DNA of 64,000 bases from JBMOKT01 sp049323895 (lineage in GTDB: Bacteria; Bacillota; Peptococcia; Peptococcales; BICA1-8), in NCBI GenBank assembly GCA_049323895.1, contig JBMOKT010000025.1:3974-67973 (forward strand), in the 5' to 3' direction. Positions 26,527-35,717 of the stretch are shown here, in pieces. Position numbers and translations under genes: made by a program. The notes beneath the pieces are model-generated. The model searched no databases, was not told the origin of the DNA, and was given only the letters and a program-made list of their open reading frames with translations. Each line of letters opens with the position of its first letter. Position 1 is the first letter of the stretch.

Positions 26527-27691
26527 TTAATCTCTCCTTTCTGGGTAAATTCTGGATAGAAAGAACTAAAGAAAGAATAATAGTTAAACCCACCAATATT
26601 AATACAATTTCCTTACCAAAAAAAAGCGCGGCCGGCGGCAATAAAAGTGGTCCAAAGAAAGAACCCAAATCCCGTTCAAAGCGCCAGTACCCAAGTACAC
26701 TTCCTGATAATCCTTCGGGGGCTAAATCACCAGAGAATGCTTCGGCAGCAGGGGATAATATGCCAATTCCTGCACCCATTAAAAAAGAAGCAAAAGTCAT
26801 AAAACCCTGCCAAAGAAAAAGTAAACCCAAAAGGGAAATCAGATTACCTGTAAGAATAATGTTCTTACGCCCCACCCTATCAGACATGATGCCGCCAAAA
26901 GGCTGAAAAAAAGCAAAGCTCAAAGTGAAAAAAGTTATATATAGACCGGCGTCTAAAGCGCTATCGGAAAAGAAAAGGGGCAGCATCACTACTACTATGC
27001 CATCCTCAATAATTTTTGCCAAAAATCCAACAAGACCAAGTGTTAAGAATTTAGCATCAGTCATAGAAAGTTTAACCACTGTCAGCCAATCTTTAGCAAG
27101 AACCAGGCTTTTTTTCACTTCCGTTTCCTTGGGCGTTTTCTTGTCAAGAAATTTAAATGAAATATAGGCACTGAAAAGACCAATACCTGCGAAAATTAAC
27201 ATCTCCGCTTGAAACCCAATCAAATTATAAAGAAAAGTGGCAATCAGACCGGAAAAAGTAATTCCCACCCAGAAAAAACCTTTTTGAATACCAAAGACCG
27301 TACCTCTGCTTGATACATCAGTATAATCAGAAAGAACAGTCATGGCAGCAGTTGTGGCCCAGGCAAGACCCATGCCGATTAAGGCCCGAGATAAAGCAAT
27401 ACCGAGACCACTTTCTAAAAATGCCAGAAGACCATATCCCAAAAGGGCATAAAGGAGCGTACCTACTACTAAGTTTGACCTACGGGAAAAACGGTCTGTA
27501 AAAAAACCTCCGGCAACATTCATTACTGCTCGAGGTAAACCAAAAAAGGAAATAAAAAGACCTACCGTGGCAGCGTCAATAGCTAAACTTTTTAAATGCC
27601 ATGAAAGGACGGCCCGCTGGGCCCCGTATCCTAAAATCGAAAGAAACGAGACCCAGTAAATCACCTCAACATTCCGATTGAACCGTTTCAT
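26519..27691 (-). CDS. MFS transporter
   Basis: A 390-residue integral membrane protein with 12 predicted helices in two halves. GGFFTDRFSRRSNL and GGIMSDRVGRKNI are the duplicated MFS loop motifs (G-x3-D-R-x-G/S-R-R/K). It begins 1 bp after the CoA-transferase stop and overlaps the VOC gene by 8 bp. It may import or export an organic acid of this pathway. Confidence 0.88.
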   Translation of the reverse strand: MKRFNRNVEVIYWVSFLSILGYGAQRAVLSWHLKSLAIDAATVGLFISFFGLPRAVMNVAGGFFTDRFSRRSNLVVGTLLYALLGYGLLAFLESGLGIALSRALIGMGLAWATTAAMTVLSDYTDVSSRGTVFGIQKGFFWVGITFSGLIATFLYNLIGFQAEMLIFAGIGLFSAYISFKFLDKKTPKETEVKKSLVLAKDWLTVVKLSMTDAKFLTLGLVGFLAKIIEDGIVVVMLPLFFSDSALDAGLYITFFTLSFAFFQPFGGIMSDRVGRKNIILTGNLISLLGLLFLWQGFMTFASFLMGAGIGILSPAAEAFSGDLAPEGLSGSVLGYWRFERDLGSFFGPLLLPPAALFFGKEIVLILVGLTIILSLVLSIQNLPRKERLNV

Positions 27692-28888
27692 CTAAATAAT
27701 TCCTTTAACCTTAAAGTTGCTGTATTCCTCTTCAGTAAGGCCAGCAACTTTCAAATACACTTCTTCGTTATGCTCACCCAGTGCAGGGCCAACCCAATCT
27801 ACAGAGCCTGGAGTTTCACTTAATTTAGGCACAATGCCCGGTTGCTTAATTTCACCCCAAACTTCATCAACTGCATCAAGGAGCATATCCCGCGCCTGAT
27901 AATGGACGTCTTCTGAGATTTCTTTCATAGAATAAATGGGACCGGCAGGAATAGAACTTTCGTTAAGCATTTTATCAAGCTCCGATAAAGTAAAGCCTTT
28001 GGTCCAGTCATTTATCATTTCATCAAGTTCATCCTGTACTTCACCCCGGGCAAGATGGGTGGCATACTTGGTATTATCCGCCATTTCCGGCTTGCCCATC
28101 AGTTTGCAAAGCCGGCGGAAGATATTATCGTTATTCGCACCAATAATAATATACTTGCCATCTTTAGTATCATAGGCATTGGAAGGAGCGATTTTCGGCA
28201 ATTTTGTACCGGTACGCTCCTTTATTGCTCCGGTTTTGTAAAATTCCGTGAGCTGCCCTTCCATTAATGCAAACACCGCTTCATAAAGAGCAACGTCAAT
28301 ATACTGCCCGCTGCCGCCGTTAATGTCGCGATGATAAACCGCCATCATGGCACCTAAAGCGCCGAAAAGACTGGCTAAAGAATCGCCGATAGAGATACCC
28401 ACCCGGGTAGGCGGCCGGTCAGGGTAACCGGTAAGATGACGCAAACCACCCATAGCTTCACCAATTGAGCCAAAACCTACTTTATCTTTATATGGCCCGT
28501 CTTGACCAAATCCGGAAATTCGCACCATAATAAGGCCGGAATTAACTTTTTTTAGTTCTTCATAACCAAGACCCCAGTCTTCCATCCGTCCGGGTCGAAA
28601 GTTTTCAATTAAGATATCCGCTTCGCCAATAAGTCTTTTGGCCAATTCCTGGCCATCTTTCTCCCTTAAATTTAGGGTAATACATTTCTTATTTCTTGCT
28701 TGCGCAGTCCACCAAAGAGAGCGATTTTCTTTTACTGCCTCACCCCAAACTCTCAAAGGATCGCCTTCTTTGGGTGGTTCAATTTTTATCACCTCTGCAC
28801 CAAAATCCGCCAGCATACGACCGCAAAACGGCCCGGCAATCAATGTTCCCATTTCGATAACTCTTAGACCTTCTAAAGGTTTATTCAT
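27692..28888 (-). CDS. CaiB/BaiF-family (class III) CoA-transferase
   Basis: A 398-residue enzyme with the family N-terminus PLEGLRVIEMGTLIAGPFCG and blocks ADFGAEVIKIEPP, NKKCITLNLREKDG and ISGFGQDGPY. ISIGDSLAS probably holds the catalytic aspartate. Class III enzymes move CoA between carboxylic acids such as succinate and citramalate, itaconate or 3-hydroxy-3-methylglutarate. It lies between the lyase and MFS genes, so it most likely activates the dicarboxylate before cleavage. Confidence 0.9.
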   Translation of the reverse strand: MNKPLEGLRVIEMGTLIAGPFCGRMLADFGAEVIKIEPPKEGDPLRVWGEAVKENRSLWWTAQARNKKCITLNLREKDGQELAKRLIGEADILIENFRPGRMEDWGLGYEELKKVNSGLIMVRISGFGQDGPYKDKVGFGSIGEAMGGLRHLTGYPDRPPTRVGISIGDSLASLFGALGAMMAVYHRDINGGSGQYIDVALYEAVFALMEGQLTEFYKTGAIKERTGTKLPKIAPSNAYDTKDGKYIIIGANNDNIFRRLCKLMGKPEMADNTKYATHLARGEVQDELDEMINDWTKGFTLSELDKMLNESSIPAGPIYSMKEISEDVHYQARDMLLDAVDEVWGEIKQPGIVPKLSETPGSVDWVGPALGEHNEEVYLKVAGLTEEEYSNFKVKGII

Positions 28889-28900
28889 TTTATCACTCCT

Positions 28901-29815
28901 TTATGTACCTGAGGGATAAAGGTCCATGGTTTTCCCTGCCTTAAGTATTTGTCCGGGAAGGCTTCTGCCAATTAATTTTTCAAGATATTTACCAAGAGCA
29001 ATTAAACCGTCAAGGTCAATGCCGGTTTCTACACCCATTTCGTGAAGCATATGCACTACATCTTCTGTAGGGACATTTCCCGTAGCACCGGGGGCAAATG
29101 GGCAACCGCCAAGACCTCCGAGAGAAGCGTCAAAACTAGCTACTCCCGCCTGTAAACCTGCAACAATGTTTGCCAGACCCATATTTCTGGTATTGTGAAA
29201 ATGAAGCGTCACCGGTAAATCAGAATGCTTTTTTACAAACTCTTTCATCATGCGGTAAACCTGGATAGGATTGGCCATCCCGGTAGTATCCGCAAAAGTA
29301 ATGCCTGCGGCGCCAAGGGAAAGCACTTTTTCCGCCAGAGAAATAACTTTGCTTTCCACAACCCTGCCCTCAAAAGGACAGCCAAAACTAGTGGCCACAG
29401 TGACATTTACCGGGGTTGTGCCGGCCAAAGCAATGATTTCCTTGGCATTATTTAAAGAATCCATAACACTCATGTGTAAATTCTTCATATTATGGGTTTC
29501 AGAAGCACTAAATACAATATTTAGTTCGCCTGCCCCGGCAATAAGGGCTCTTTCCGCCCCTTTTAAATTAGGTACTAATGCAGAAAAAATTACTCCGCCG
29601 CTTCCCTTTACCGCTTCAATCACCTCTTGTGAATCCTGCATCTGGGGAACAGCCTTAGGACTCACAAAAGAAGTGGCTTCTATTTTTTTAAATCCTAATC
29701 GGGCAAGACCCTTCACAATAGAAATCTTTTCTTCGGTGGGAATAAATTCTTTTTCTAATTGGAAACCATCACGACAGCATACATCAATAACAGCTGCCTT
29801 TTTCGGAATATTCAC
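28901..29815 (-). CDS. HMG-CoA lyase-family (DRE-TIM) acyl-CoA lyase
   Basis: A 304-residue TIM-barrel lyase. VCCRDGFQLE replaces the usual RDGLQNE, HFHNTRNMGLAN keeps the HxH metal ligands, and GGLGGCPFAPGATGN is the HMG-CoA lyase signature with the catalytic cysteine. The family cleaves 3-hydroxy-3-methylglutaryl-CoA to acetyl-CoA and acetoacetate; relatives cleave similar 3-hydroxyacyl-CoAs. In this operon a citramalyl-CoA or related substrate is possible. It precedes the CoA-transferase by 12 bp. Confidence 0.88.
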   Translation of the reverse strand: MNIPKKAAVIDVCCRDGFQLEKEFIPTEEKISIVKGLARLGFKKIEATSFVSPKAVPQMQDSQEVIEAVKGSGGVIFSALVPNLKGAERALIAGAGELNIVFSASETHNMKNLHMSVMDSLNNAKEIIALAGTTPVNVTVATSFGCPFEGRVVESKVISLAEKVLSLGAAGITFADTTGMANPIQVYRMMKEFVKKHSDLPVTLHFHNTRNMGLANIVAGLQAGVASFDASLGGLGGCPFAPGATGNVPTEDVVHMLHEMGVETGIDLDGLIALGKYLEKLIGRSLPGQILKAGKTMDLYPSGT

Positions 29816-29867
29816 GCTATCACCCCAAATATATATGACAGGGCAGGAAACCCTGCCCCCTAGTTAC

Positions 29868-31376
29868 TTAAAGTGCGGTAGCCTTTTGGTTCTCGATTTG
29901 TTCCTCAGCACTCATGCTGACCAAGTAACTACCGATAACACAAATAGCTATGTTTAAGATCAAACCAATTACGCCGCCGTACCACCCGGCAATGGTTTTA
30001 TGACCAGTCCAAGTCATAATACCTGCAAGACCACCACCAGAGAGCATACCAAAAAACACCGGCCACTTGGAAAGGCGGTCCCAGTAAAGACCAAGCATAA
30101 ATGCAGGTGCAACTTGAATCAGGATTTCAAACTTCAGCACAAAAATCTCAAAGAGAGTTCCCGGGGGATTCCAGGCGATATAGATAAGAAAGGCAATAAG
30201 GATAACGCCTACTATCTTCCCAACTTTTATTTTCTTAGTGTCCGGTGCGCCGGGATTAATGTATCGTCCGTAAATATCCTGGGACACCATACTCTGTAAA
30301 GATAAAAGCACAGAGTCGGCAGTAGATACAACAGCAGCCACGATACCACCGAAAAGCAGAAGAATCATAAAGTAATAGAACCCGCCAAGACCTGCAACCT
30401 TATTGGCAAACATACCCACGATCTGCTCTGACCCCATCTTATCAAGACCCGGGAAAAGTTGGATGCCGATTATACCGATAACAAAAACAACACCGGTAGT
30501 AACAAGAGGCATCCACGCCATACGGGAAAGAGATTTTTTTAAAATACGTTCACTTTTAGCAGAATAAATCCGCTGGATGGCATGGGGATAAACAGCAGCA
30601 CCAACTCCTACAAGAAGAAGCATACTAAACCATTGATTATTAACTTTCATAGACGGTACTGCAATTTTCTCTGGAGCATTAGTGGCAATATAACTTGCTA
30701 CTTCGCCAAAATGGCCACCAGTTAGTACAAAACCTCCGATAAGCATTACAGTAAGACCCACAAGAAGGGCAATACCCTGAATAATATCAGTAAAAGCAAC
30801 AGCCTTCATGCCGCCCAACCATTCGTAAATAACCATGACAATTACAAAGAAAATTACAGCATACTGATAAGGAATGGTTCCGGCCGTAAGTCCCTGAACC
30901 CCTTGACCGATAGCTACAAGCTGCTCCAAAAGATAGTTTCCTAAACCCCAAAGCATAAAAAAGGTAGCCAGCAAAGATACGGCCTTAGAATTAAAGCGAT
31001 GTTCCAACCAATCAGTTGGGGTGACAAAGTCATGTCGCTTGGCCAAAGCATAAAGTCGAGGTGCAAAAAGAAGATAACCGCCGATAATAATCATCATATA
31101 AGGTACGCTCATCCACCAAGCATAACCCATACGGTAACCAGTAGCAGCATAGCCAACAACGGTGTTACCGGAATACTGGGTAGCGTAGAGAGTGAAGAAT
31201 AAAGCAACCAGGCTCAAATTCTTGCCCGCTAAATAATAACCGGACATGGATTCTTGGATACCGGTGCCCGATTTTTTATCAGAAAGATAAGACCACAAAC
31301 CTACTCCAAGCATTAAGAGAGCATAAACTAGGAGAATAGTAACACCACTCCAACCCGAAAAAGTAAGATCATTCAT
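29868..31376 (-). CDS. Sodium:solute symporter (SSS family)
   Basis: A 502-residue transporter with about 13 membrane helices. YYLAGKNLSLVALFFTLYAT and the GYAATGYRMGYAWW region match the Na+/solute symporter fold, with a polar STADS segment in the middle. It is directly adjacent to a small DUF3311-like membrane protein, a common pairing for organic-acid or pantothenate-type symporters. It probably imports the substrate of the operon using a sodium gradient. Confidence 0.9.
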   Translation of the reverse strand: MNDLTFSGWSGVTILLVYALLMLGVGLWSYLSDKKSGTGIQESMSGYYLAGKNLSLVALFFTLYATQYSGNTVVGYAATGYRMGYAWWMSVPYMMIIIGGYLLFAPRLYALAKRHDFVTPTDWLEHRFNSKAVSLLATFFMLWGLGNYLLEQLVAIGQGVQGLTAGTIPYQYAVIFFVIVMVIYEWLGGMKAVAFTDIIQGIALLVGLTVMLIGGFVLTGGHFGEVASYIATNAPEKIAVPSMKVNNQWFSMLLLVGVGAAVYPHAIQRIYSAKSERILKKSLSRMAWMPLVTTGVVFVIGIIGIQLFPGLDKMGSEQIVGMFANKVAGLGGFYYFMILLLFGGIVAAVVSTADSVLLSLQSMVSQDIYGRYINPGAPDTKKIKVGKIVGVILIAFLIYIAWNPPGTLFEIFVLKFEILIQVAPAFMLGLYWDRLSKWPVFFGMLSGGGLAGIMTWTGHKTIAGWYGGVIGLILNIAICVIGSYLVSMSAEEQIENQKATAL

Positions 31377-31625
31377 TTACTGTACCTCCCCTTTTCGTCC
31401 TTCTTCTTCATCCTCGACAATGTTCCATTCATGCTTACAGAGATAACTTAAATACCATGCCAATACGATGGTCATAATTACAGAAACAAAAGCCCAGAGA
31501 GGAAAGCCCAAAATAATAGGATTAACAGCACTTTCGGGAAAATACCAAGGTACTCCCAGTACCAGAATCACAATCATCACAATCCAGATCCAGAGTTTCT
31601 TGATAGGTTCTTTTACTTTTTTCAT
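31377..31625 (-). CDS. DUF3311-like small membrane protein of symporter operon
   Basis: An 82-residue protein with two hydrophobic helices (about 10-28 and 37-62) and the turn GVPWYFPE...ILGFPLWAF, as in DUF3311 proteins encoded beside SSS symporters. It is the first gene of the operon. The ATG at 31625 follows GGAGGTG. A longer frame to 31691 would begin almost at the transcription start and is rejected. Confidence 0.8.
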   Translation of the reverse strand: MKKVKEPIKKLWIWIVMIVILVLGVPWYFPESAVNPIILGFPLWAFVSVIMTIVLAWYLSYLCKHEWNIVEDEEEGRKGEVQ

Positions 31626-31726
31626 TAACACACCTCCAAAAATTGTTATAGTTGGCTTACTAAATGTTCTTTTAAATAGACACCCCCCCATTAAAAATGT
31701 ATATAATATTCACAATATAAGGAATA

Positions 31727-31743
31727 TTGCAAATATTATGCCC
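31727..31743 (-). promoter_or_regulatory. Sigma-54 (-24/-12) promoter
   Basis: On the minus strand GGGCATAATATTTGCAA carries GG and GC 10 bp apart, matching GGCA-N-TTGCA of the TGGCAC-N5-TTGCA consensus. It lies about 100 bp upstream of the first gene of the operon and downstream of the activator-site repeats, and the neighbouring regulator is a sigma-54 activator. Confidence 0.8.
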
Positions 31744-31756
31744 AATATTTTTTGAT

Positions 31757-31781
31757 GAAAAAAACCCTTAATTATAAGGGT
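31757..31781 (-). terminator. Terminator of the PrpR-like regulator gene
   Basis: A perfect 7-bp stem ACCCTTA/TAAGGGT with a 4-nt loop, followed by seven T on the minus strand. It lies between the regulator stop (31866) and the sigma-54 promoter, so it separates the two transcripts. Confidence 0.85.
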
Positions 31782-31816
31782 CTAAATAATTCAAAAATAA
31801 CAATGGAACATATACC

Positions 31817-31850
31817 GTTTCATTTTGTTTCATTTTGTTTCATTTTGTTC
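31817..31850. promoter_or_regulatory. Upstream activator site: three perfect 10-bp repeats
   Basis: GTTTCATTTT is repeated three times without gaps (31817-31846), followed by a degenerate fourth copy (GTTC). The 10-bp period places the sites on the same helix face. They start about 75 bp upstream of the -24 element, the usual position for sigma-54 activator binding. The probable ligand is the PrpR-like protein encoded next to it. Confidence 0.7.
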
Positions 31851-31865
31851 ATCCTGTTTTAGCCT

Positions 31866-33749
31866 TTATAGTTCAAGTTCTTTCATTCGCCGCCATAGAG
31901 TAGTTCTGCTGACCTTTAACAGTTCCGATGTCCTTCGCCTATTTCCGCCGGTTTTTTGCAAGACTTCATAGATAGTGTTTCGATCCAATTTATAGTCATA
32001 ATTTGGCTTACCCTCTAACGGTAAATCATTAAGAGCAATATTTAAGTTCAAATTATTAGCAAAAACTAAGCACAGTCTTTGAATGACATTTCGAAGTTCC
32101 CTAACGTTACCCGGCCAATTATAATTTTCCAACAGGTATAGCACATGTTCAAATTGTTGTTGATGTGTTTCATAAATATGTTCCTTGCCTTCCTGTTTTA
32201 AAATTGAATGTATTAGCTGGGGCAAATCTTCTTTTCTTTCGCGGAGAGGAGGAATAAAGATATTCATTACATTTAGACGATAATAAAGGTCTTGTCTAAA
32301 GCTCCCTTTTGTTATCTCCTTGTCCAAAGGTACATTAGTAGCGGCAATAACACGGATATCTACGGGAATTACTTTATCACTCCCAAGGCGCATAATCTCT
32401 TTTTCTTCAAGCACTCTTAATAAGTGGGACTGAACTTTTACTGAAACAGTACCTATTTCATCAAGAAATACAGTACCCCTATGTCCTAACTCCAAAAGAC
32501 CGATTTTACCTCCTTTACGCGCACCGGTAAAAGCTCCCTCCTCATAACCAAACAGTTCACTTACCAAAATTTCTTCTGAAAGAGCGGAACAATTAATAGC
32601 TACAAAAGGTCCTGCTTTGCGACTGCTCCAGTTATGGATACCCTGGGCAAACATTTCCTTACCTGTACCCGTTTCCCCGGTAAGAAGTACGGCAGTATCC
32701 TCTATTGCATATATTTTAGCCAGTTCCCTGGCCTCCGATATAACATCTGAGGAACCTACAATATCATGAATATTTCTTTTCGCAACAAAACCTTTGTTAT
32801 GAAGGTTTTGCCTGATTTTATGTTCAGCCTTTGAAATTTCGTCTATATTGTTAAAAGTTGCCACAGCACCCCTAGCCTTTCCTTTCACCATAATAGGCGC
32901 ACGATTGGTAAGGATAGTTATACCATTGGGCATTTTCTGAAGCTGGGCCATTTCTGCTTTGGCTTTGTTGAGTACTTCAGGCAACCGAGTATTAGGCAAA
33001 ATCTCGGTGATGTTCTTTCCTATTGCCTGGTTTAATGGTATTCCGGTAAGCCTGGCCGCCGCATCATTATATAATGTTACATGGTTATTCTTGTTTATAG
33101 AAATAATGCCACTTGGAATAAGATCTATAATTAAAGATAACTGCTGATTTCTCTCCTGCTCCCTTTGGATAGACTCCTGGATTTCTACTGCCCTTTGAAG
33201 GGCACTGGCTAAACTGTTCTTAGAGTAAATAAATACCGCACTCAAACCTGTTTCCTCCGCCATATCACAAACTACACTAGAACCAATTACACATCCACAA
33301 CCTGCCTTTTTTAATTTCGTTAATATTGACCCGAGGTTTTCCCGTTTATTATAAGATATATAATTTACTTTTCTTCTAAACAACTTCGCATAAGAAACAT
33401 CCCACGGCAGGTAGTTTTTATAACTTATTACAGCAACGTAGTTACTTCTAGCGCCTGCTTTTTTCAATGCCTCAAGTAAGTCAAGGCCCGATACTTCAAT
33501 TGGTATTATAGGAACTGACGGAAAGCTTTCTTTCAATAAAATATAATTGCTGCTTCCTGATACAATAACGTCAACTAAATTATTGGCTATTTGCTCTTTT
33601 ACTATTTCATAAATTGCTTCGTTTGTTTCATTATAAACCTGAAACCTTGTCAATAGGTTTTTGTTTATAACTTTGCTTATCTGGTCGGTCAGACGTTGAT
33701 AACTTGCCAGTAAAATTCTCTTTTCTTCCACCTCAATCCCCCCGTCCAT
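31866..33749 (-). CDS. Sigma-54-dependent activator with PrpR-type sensor domain
   Basis: A 627-residue regulator. Residues 1-190 resemble the PrpR N-terminal sensor (IVSGSSNYILLKESFPSVP; PIEVSGLDLLEAL), which binds small organic acids or their CoA products in propionate-type regulators. A PAS domain follows (about 205-320), then the AAA+ domain with GETGTGKEMFAQ, GAFTGA and FLDEIG, and a Fis-type helix-turn-helix (TGGNRRRTSELLKVSRTTLW). The ATG at 33749 has no good binding site; a GTG at 33731 preceded by GGGGGGA is an alternative. It sits directly upstream of, and should activate, the operon at 24.4-31.6 kb. Confidence 0.92.
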   Translation of the reverse strand: MDGGIEVEEKRILLASYQRLTDQISKVINKNLLTRFQVYNETNEAIYEIVKEQIANNLVDVIVSGSSNYILLKESFPSVPIIPIEVSGLDLLEALKKAGARSNYVAVISYKNYLPWDVSYAKLFRRKVNYISYNKRENLGSILTKLKKAGCGCVIGSSVVCDMAEETGLSAVFIYSKNSLASALQRAVEIQESIQREQERNQQLSLIIDLIPSGIISINKNNHVTLYNDAAARLTGIPLNQAIGKNITEILPNTRLPEVLNKAKAEMAQLQKMPNGITILTNRAPIMVKGKARGAVATFNNIDEISKAEHKIRQNLHNKGFVAKRNIHDIVGSSDVISEARELAKIYAIEDTAVLLTGETGTGKEMFAQGIHNWSSRKAGPFVAINCSALSEEILVSELFGYEEGAFTGARKGGKIGLLELGHRGTVFLDEIGTVSVKVQSHLLRVLEEKEIMRLGSDKVIPVDIRVIAATNVPLDKEITKGSFRQDLYYRLNVMNIFIPPLRERKEDLPQLIHSILKQEGKEHIYETHQQQFEHVLYLLENYNWPGNVRELRNVIQRLCLVFANNLNLNIALNDLPLEGKPNYDYKLDRNTIYEVLQKTGGNRRRTSELLKVSRTTLWRRMKELEL

Positions 33750-33920
33750 TTAACCGCAAAGATACAATAAGAAACTTATTTTTATCATAATAAAATTTCT
33801 TCAAAGTCTGCTAAAAACCTTTAATTACAATCGCAAGCAAGTACACGGAAGCACCAAATTCCACATTTGAAAGGAACAAAATTGGGGTCTACCATGGTAA
33901 TTGACTTTCTGCGCAGCCTG

Positions 33921-35717
33921 TTAATCCCGTTCATTATCATCTTTTATAATCTGAACTATTTCAATAAGCTGGGCAAGGCTTTCCTGATTCTCGGCAAACT
34001 GCCGTACATCACCGCCAACAATCCTCTCTGCGTCAGCCCGAGTATAGGTGAATTTAAAAGGAGTCGAGGAAAGCAACTTATTATTCCAATAGCCCCTATG
34101 TGTTATTTCCTCAGCATTATCGATCAAAGCAAGAAGCAGGACTGAGTTTCTTAAAAACTGCTCCTCGCTTATTTGGACAGAATCATCCTCCAGGTTATAA
34201 TTGATAGTCACGCCATAGGGGGCGTTAAATGTGGATAACTCAACCGAATCACGTTTGACTCCCTTAAGCAAGGGCAGAGTATCGATAAGTGCAATAACCC
34301 TGGAATTATCACCAATATATTGAGTTTTATTTTTTAGCAAAGTATCAACTTTAAACACAGCCTTACCATCTTTGCCGGCAAAAACCTCTTCGAGCCGTTT
34401 TAGGATATCCTTCTGATTAATAAGATTAAACCTAAAACTTGGTTTTACGTTGTTGTCAACCCACACCGGAGCTGCATGAACGGTATAACGATACTCCGAA
34501 ATGCTGTCGTTTATATCATCATAATATGAAATCGAATAACGGCTGTCAGACCTTCCACCGCGGGCTTTACTTATCTCTTTTTTGGCTATGCGCATATCCT
34601 CCACAATTGCCGTCACCTGTGCTATTTCATTTGCATCGGTCAGAATATATTCCTCACCGCTGATATGATCACCAATGTGCACCTTTGCCGGTGCTCTCAG
34701 GCTGTTTTTACCTAAAAAGGTTTCCGGATGCTCATAAATACTAAATCCTTTTATAGGATTTGAAATTAGTACAACCGCCAAGATAACTACCGCAATTGTG
34801 GAAGTGATAATAACCCATAACGTCGGCTGTTTATGATTTAAGATGTTTTTTATTCTTGCTTTCACATTGTCTTCTCCAAAAGCCAAGGGGCTTGGAGAAG
34901 GTGTTTTCTTAGGCGTTGCTAGGGCAAGCAGAGAGCTGCTGTAGCCGGCAACCTCTTCGCTGCTCCTCCTTTGCATAACCCGTTCATCGCAAGACATTTC
35001 CATATCCTTGGTCATAAGGGAAAAGCACAGCCACATGAGAGGATTAAACCAATGAAACACAAGGGCGAGATAAGCTACAGGTTTTATCAGATAATCAAAT
35101 CGCTTAATATGGGTTTGTTCATGGCACAGTATATATTCCCGCTCCTGCCCTGCCAGGCTTAGAGGCAGATAGATTTTAGGTTTCATAAACCCGCAGACAA
35201 AGGGGCTATGGATAAGGTCAGTTTCATATATATTGTCCGAAACAAGGGTAGCCATACTGATTTTATTTTTCAGATGCAGATAGGAGATTACAACGTATAT
35301 AAGTAAAACGGCAACACCTATAAGCCAGATAACTGTACCGAGTGTAATCCAGACTTGCAGAGGGTTTACGCTTGTCAAGGGAGTCGCAGCCGGCAACGAG
35401 GCATTAATAGCGGCGTTCACGCTGTCCACCCCTGTATCCACTGTCGGTGCCGCCATAGTGCCGATATCCTGCGGTATGTACTGCTGCATTAAGGACTTAT
35501 CGGTTTGTAAAGGATGAATCAGCCCTAACAGACTAAACGCCGAAGAAAAGCTGAAAGGGTAAATAAGCCTAAAAAGCACAATACTCCAAAGGGCATAGGA
35601 AAACACCTTGGGCGCCTTTTTCAGCAGCAAACGGGCAATAATAACAGCAATAGCTGCATAGCTTGCCGTAATGCTCATGTTAAGTATAGTGAGAAAAGCA
35701 TCTTCAAGAAAGGTCAT
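33921..35717 (-). CDS. BlaR1/MecR1-type M56 membrane metallopeptidase with DUF4825-like C-terminus
   Basis: A 598-residue protein. N-terminal helices surround a cytoplasmic M56 zinc peptidase domain with HEQTH (HExxH) and a downstream EMSCDERVM block. A further helix near residue 310 leads to an extracytoplasmic region that ends in a DUF4825-like module (YIGDNSRVIALIDTLPLLKG), not a penicillin-binding sensor. By analogy with BlaR1 it senses an outside signal and leads to loss of the partner BlaI repressor. It overlaps the blaI-like gene by 4 bp. The signal is not known; a beta-lactam sensor domain is not seen. Confidence 0.85.
   Translation of the reverse strand: MTFLEDAFLTILNMSITASYAAIAVIIARLLLKKAPKVFSYALWSIVLFRLIYPFSFSSAFSLLGLIHPLQTDKSLMQQYIPQDIGTMAAPTVDTGVDSVNAAINASLPAATPLTSVNPLQVWITLGTVIWLIGVAVLLIYVVISYLHLKNKISMATLVSDNIYETDLIHSPFVCGFMKPKIYLPLSLAGQEREYILCHEQTHIKRFDYLIKPVAYLALVFHWFNPLMWLCFSLMTKDMEMSCDERVMQRRSSEEVAGYSSSLLALATPKKTPSPSPLAFGEDNVKARIKNILNHKQPTLWVIITSTIAVVILAVVLISNPIKGFSIYEHPETFLGKNSLRAPAKVHIGDHISGEEYILTDANEIAQVTAIVEDMRIAKKEISKARGGRSDSRYSISYYDDINDSISEYRYTVHAAPVWVDNNVKPSFRFNLINQKDILKRLEEVFAGKDGKAVFKVDTLLKNKTQYIGDNSRVIALIDTLPLLKGVKRDSVELSTFNAPYGVTINYNLEDDSVQISEEQFLRNSVLLLALIDNAEEITHRGYWNNKLLSSTPFKFTYTRADAERIVGGDVRQFAENQESLAQLIEIVQIIKDDNERD

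Noticed and set aside
29271..29957. 228-residue plus-strand frame opposite the lyase and symporter genes
   Set aside because: It is antisense to two well-supported genes, has no ribosome binding site and no domain-like sequence.
33855..33873. 19-bp identity (CAAATTCCACATTTGAAAG) shared with 52569-52587 in the cydC C-terminus
   Set aside because: The copy at 33855 may be a leftover of an ABC exporter end (FQMWNL in one frame), but the similarity stops at once on both sides and nothing else supports a gene fragment.
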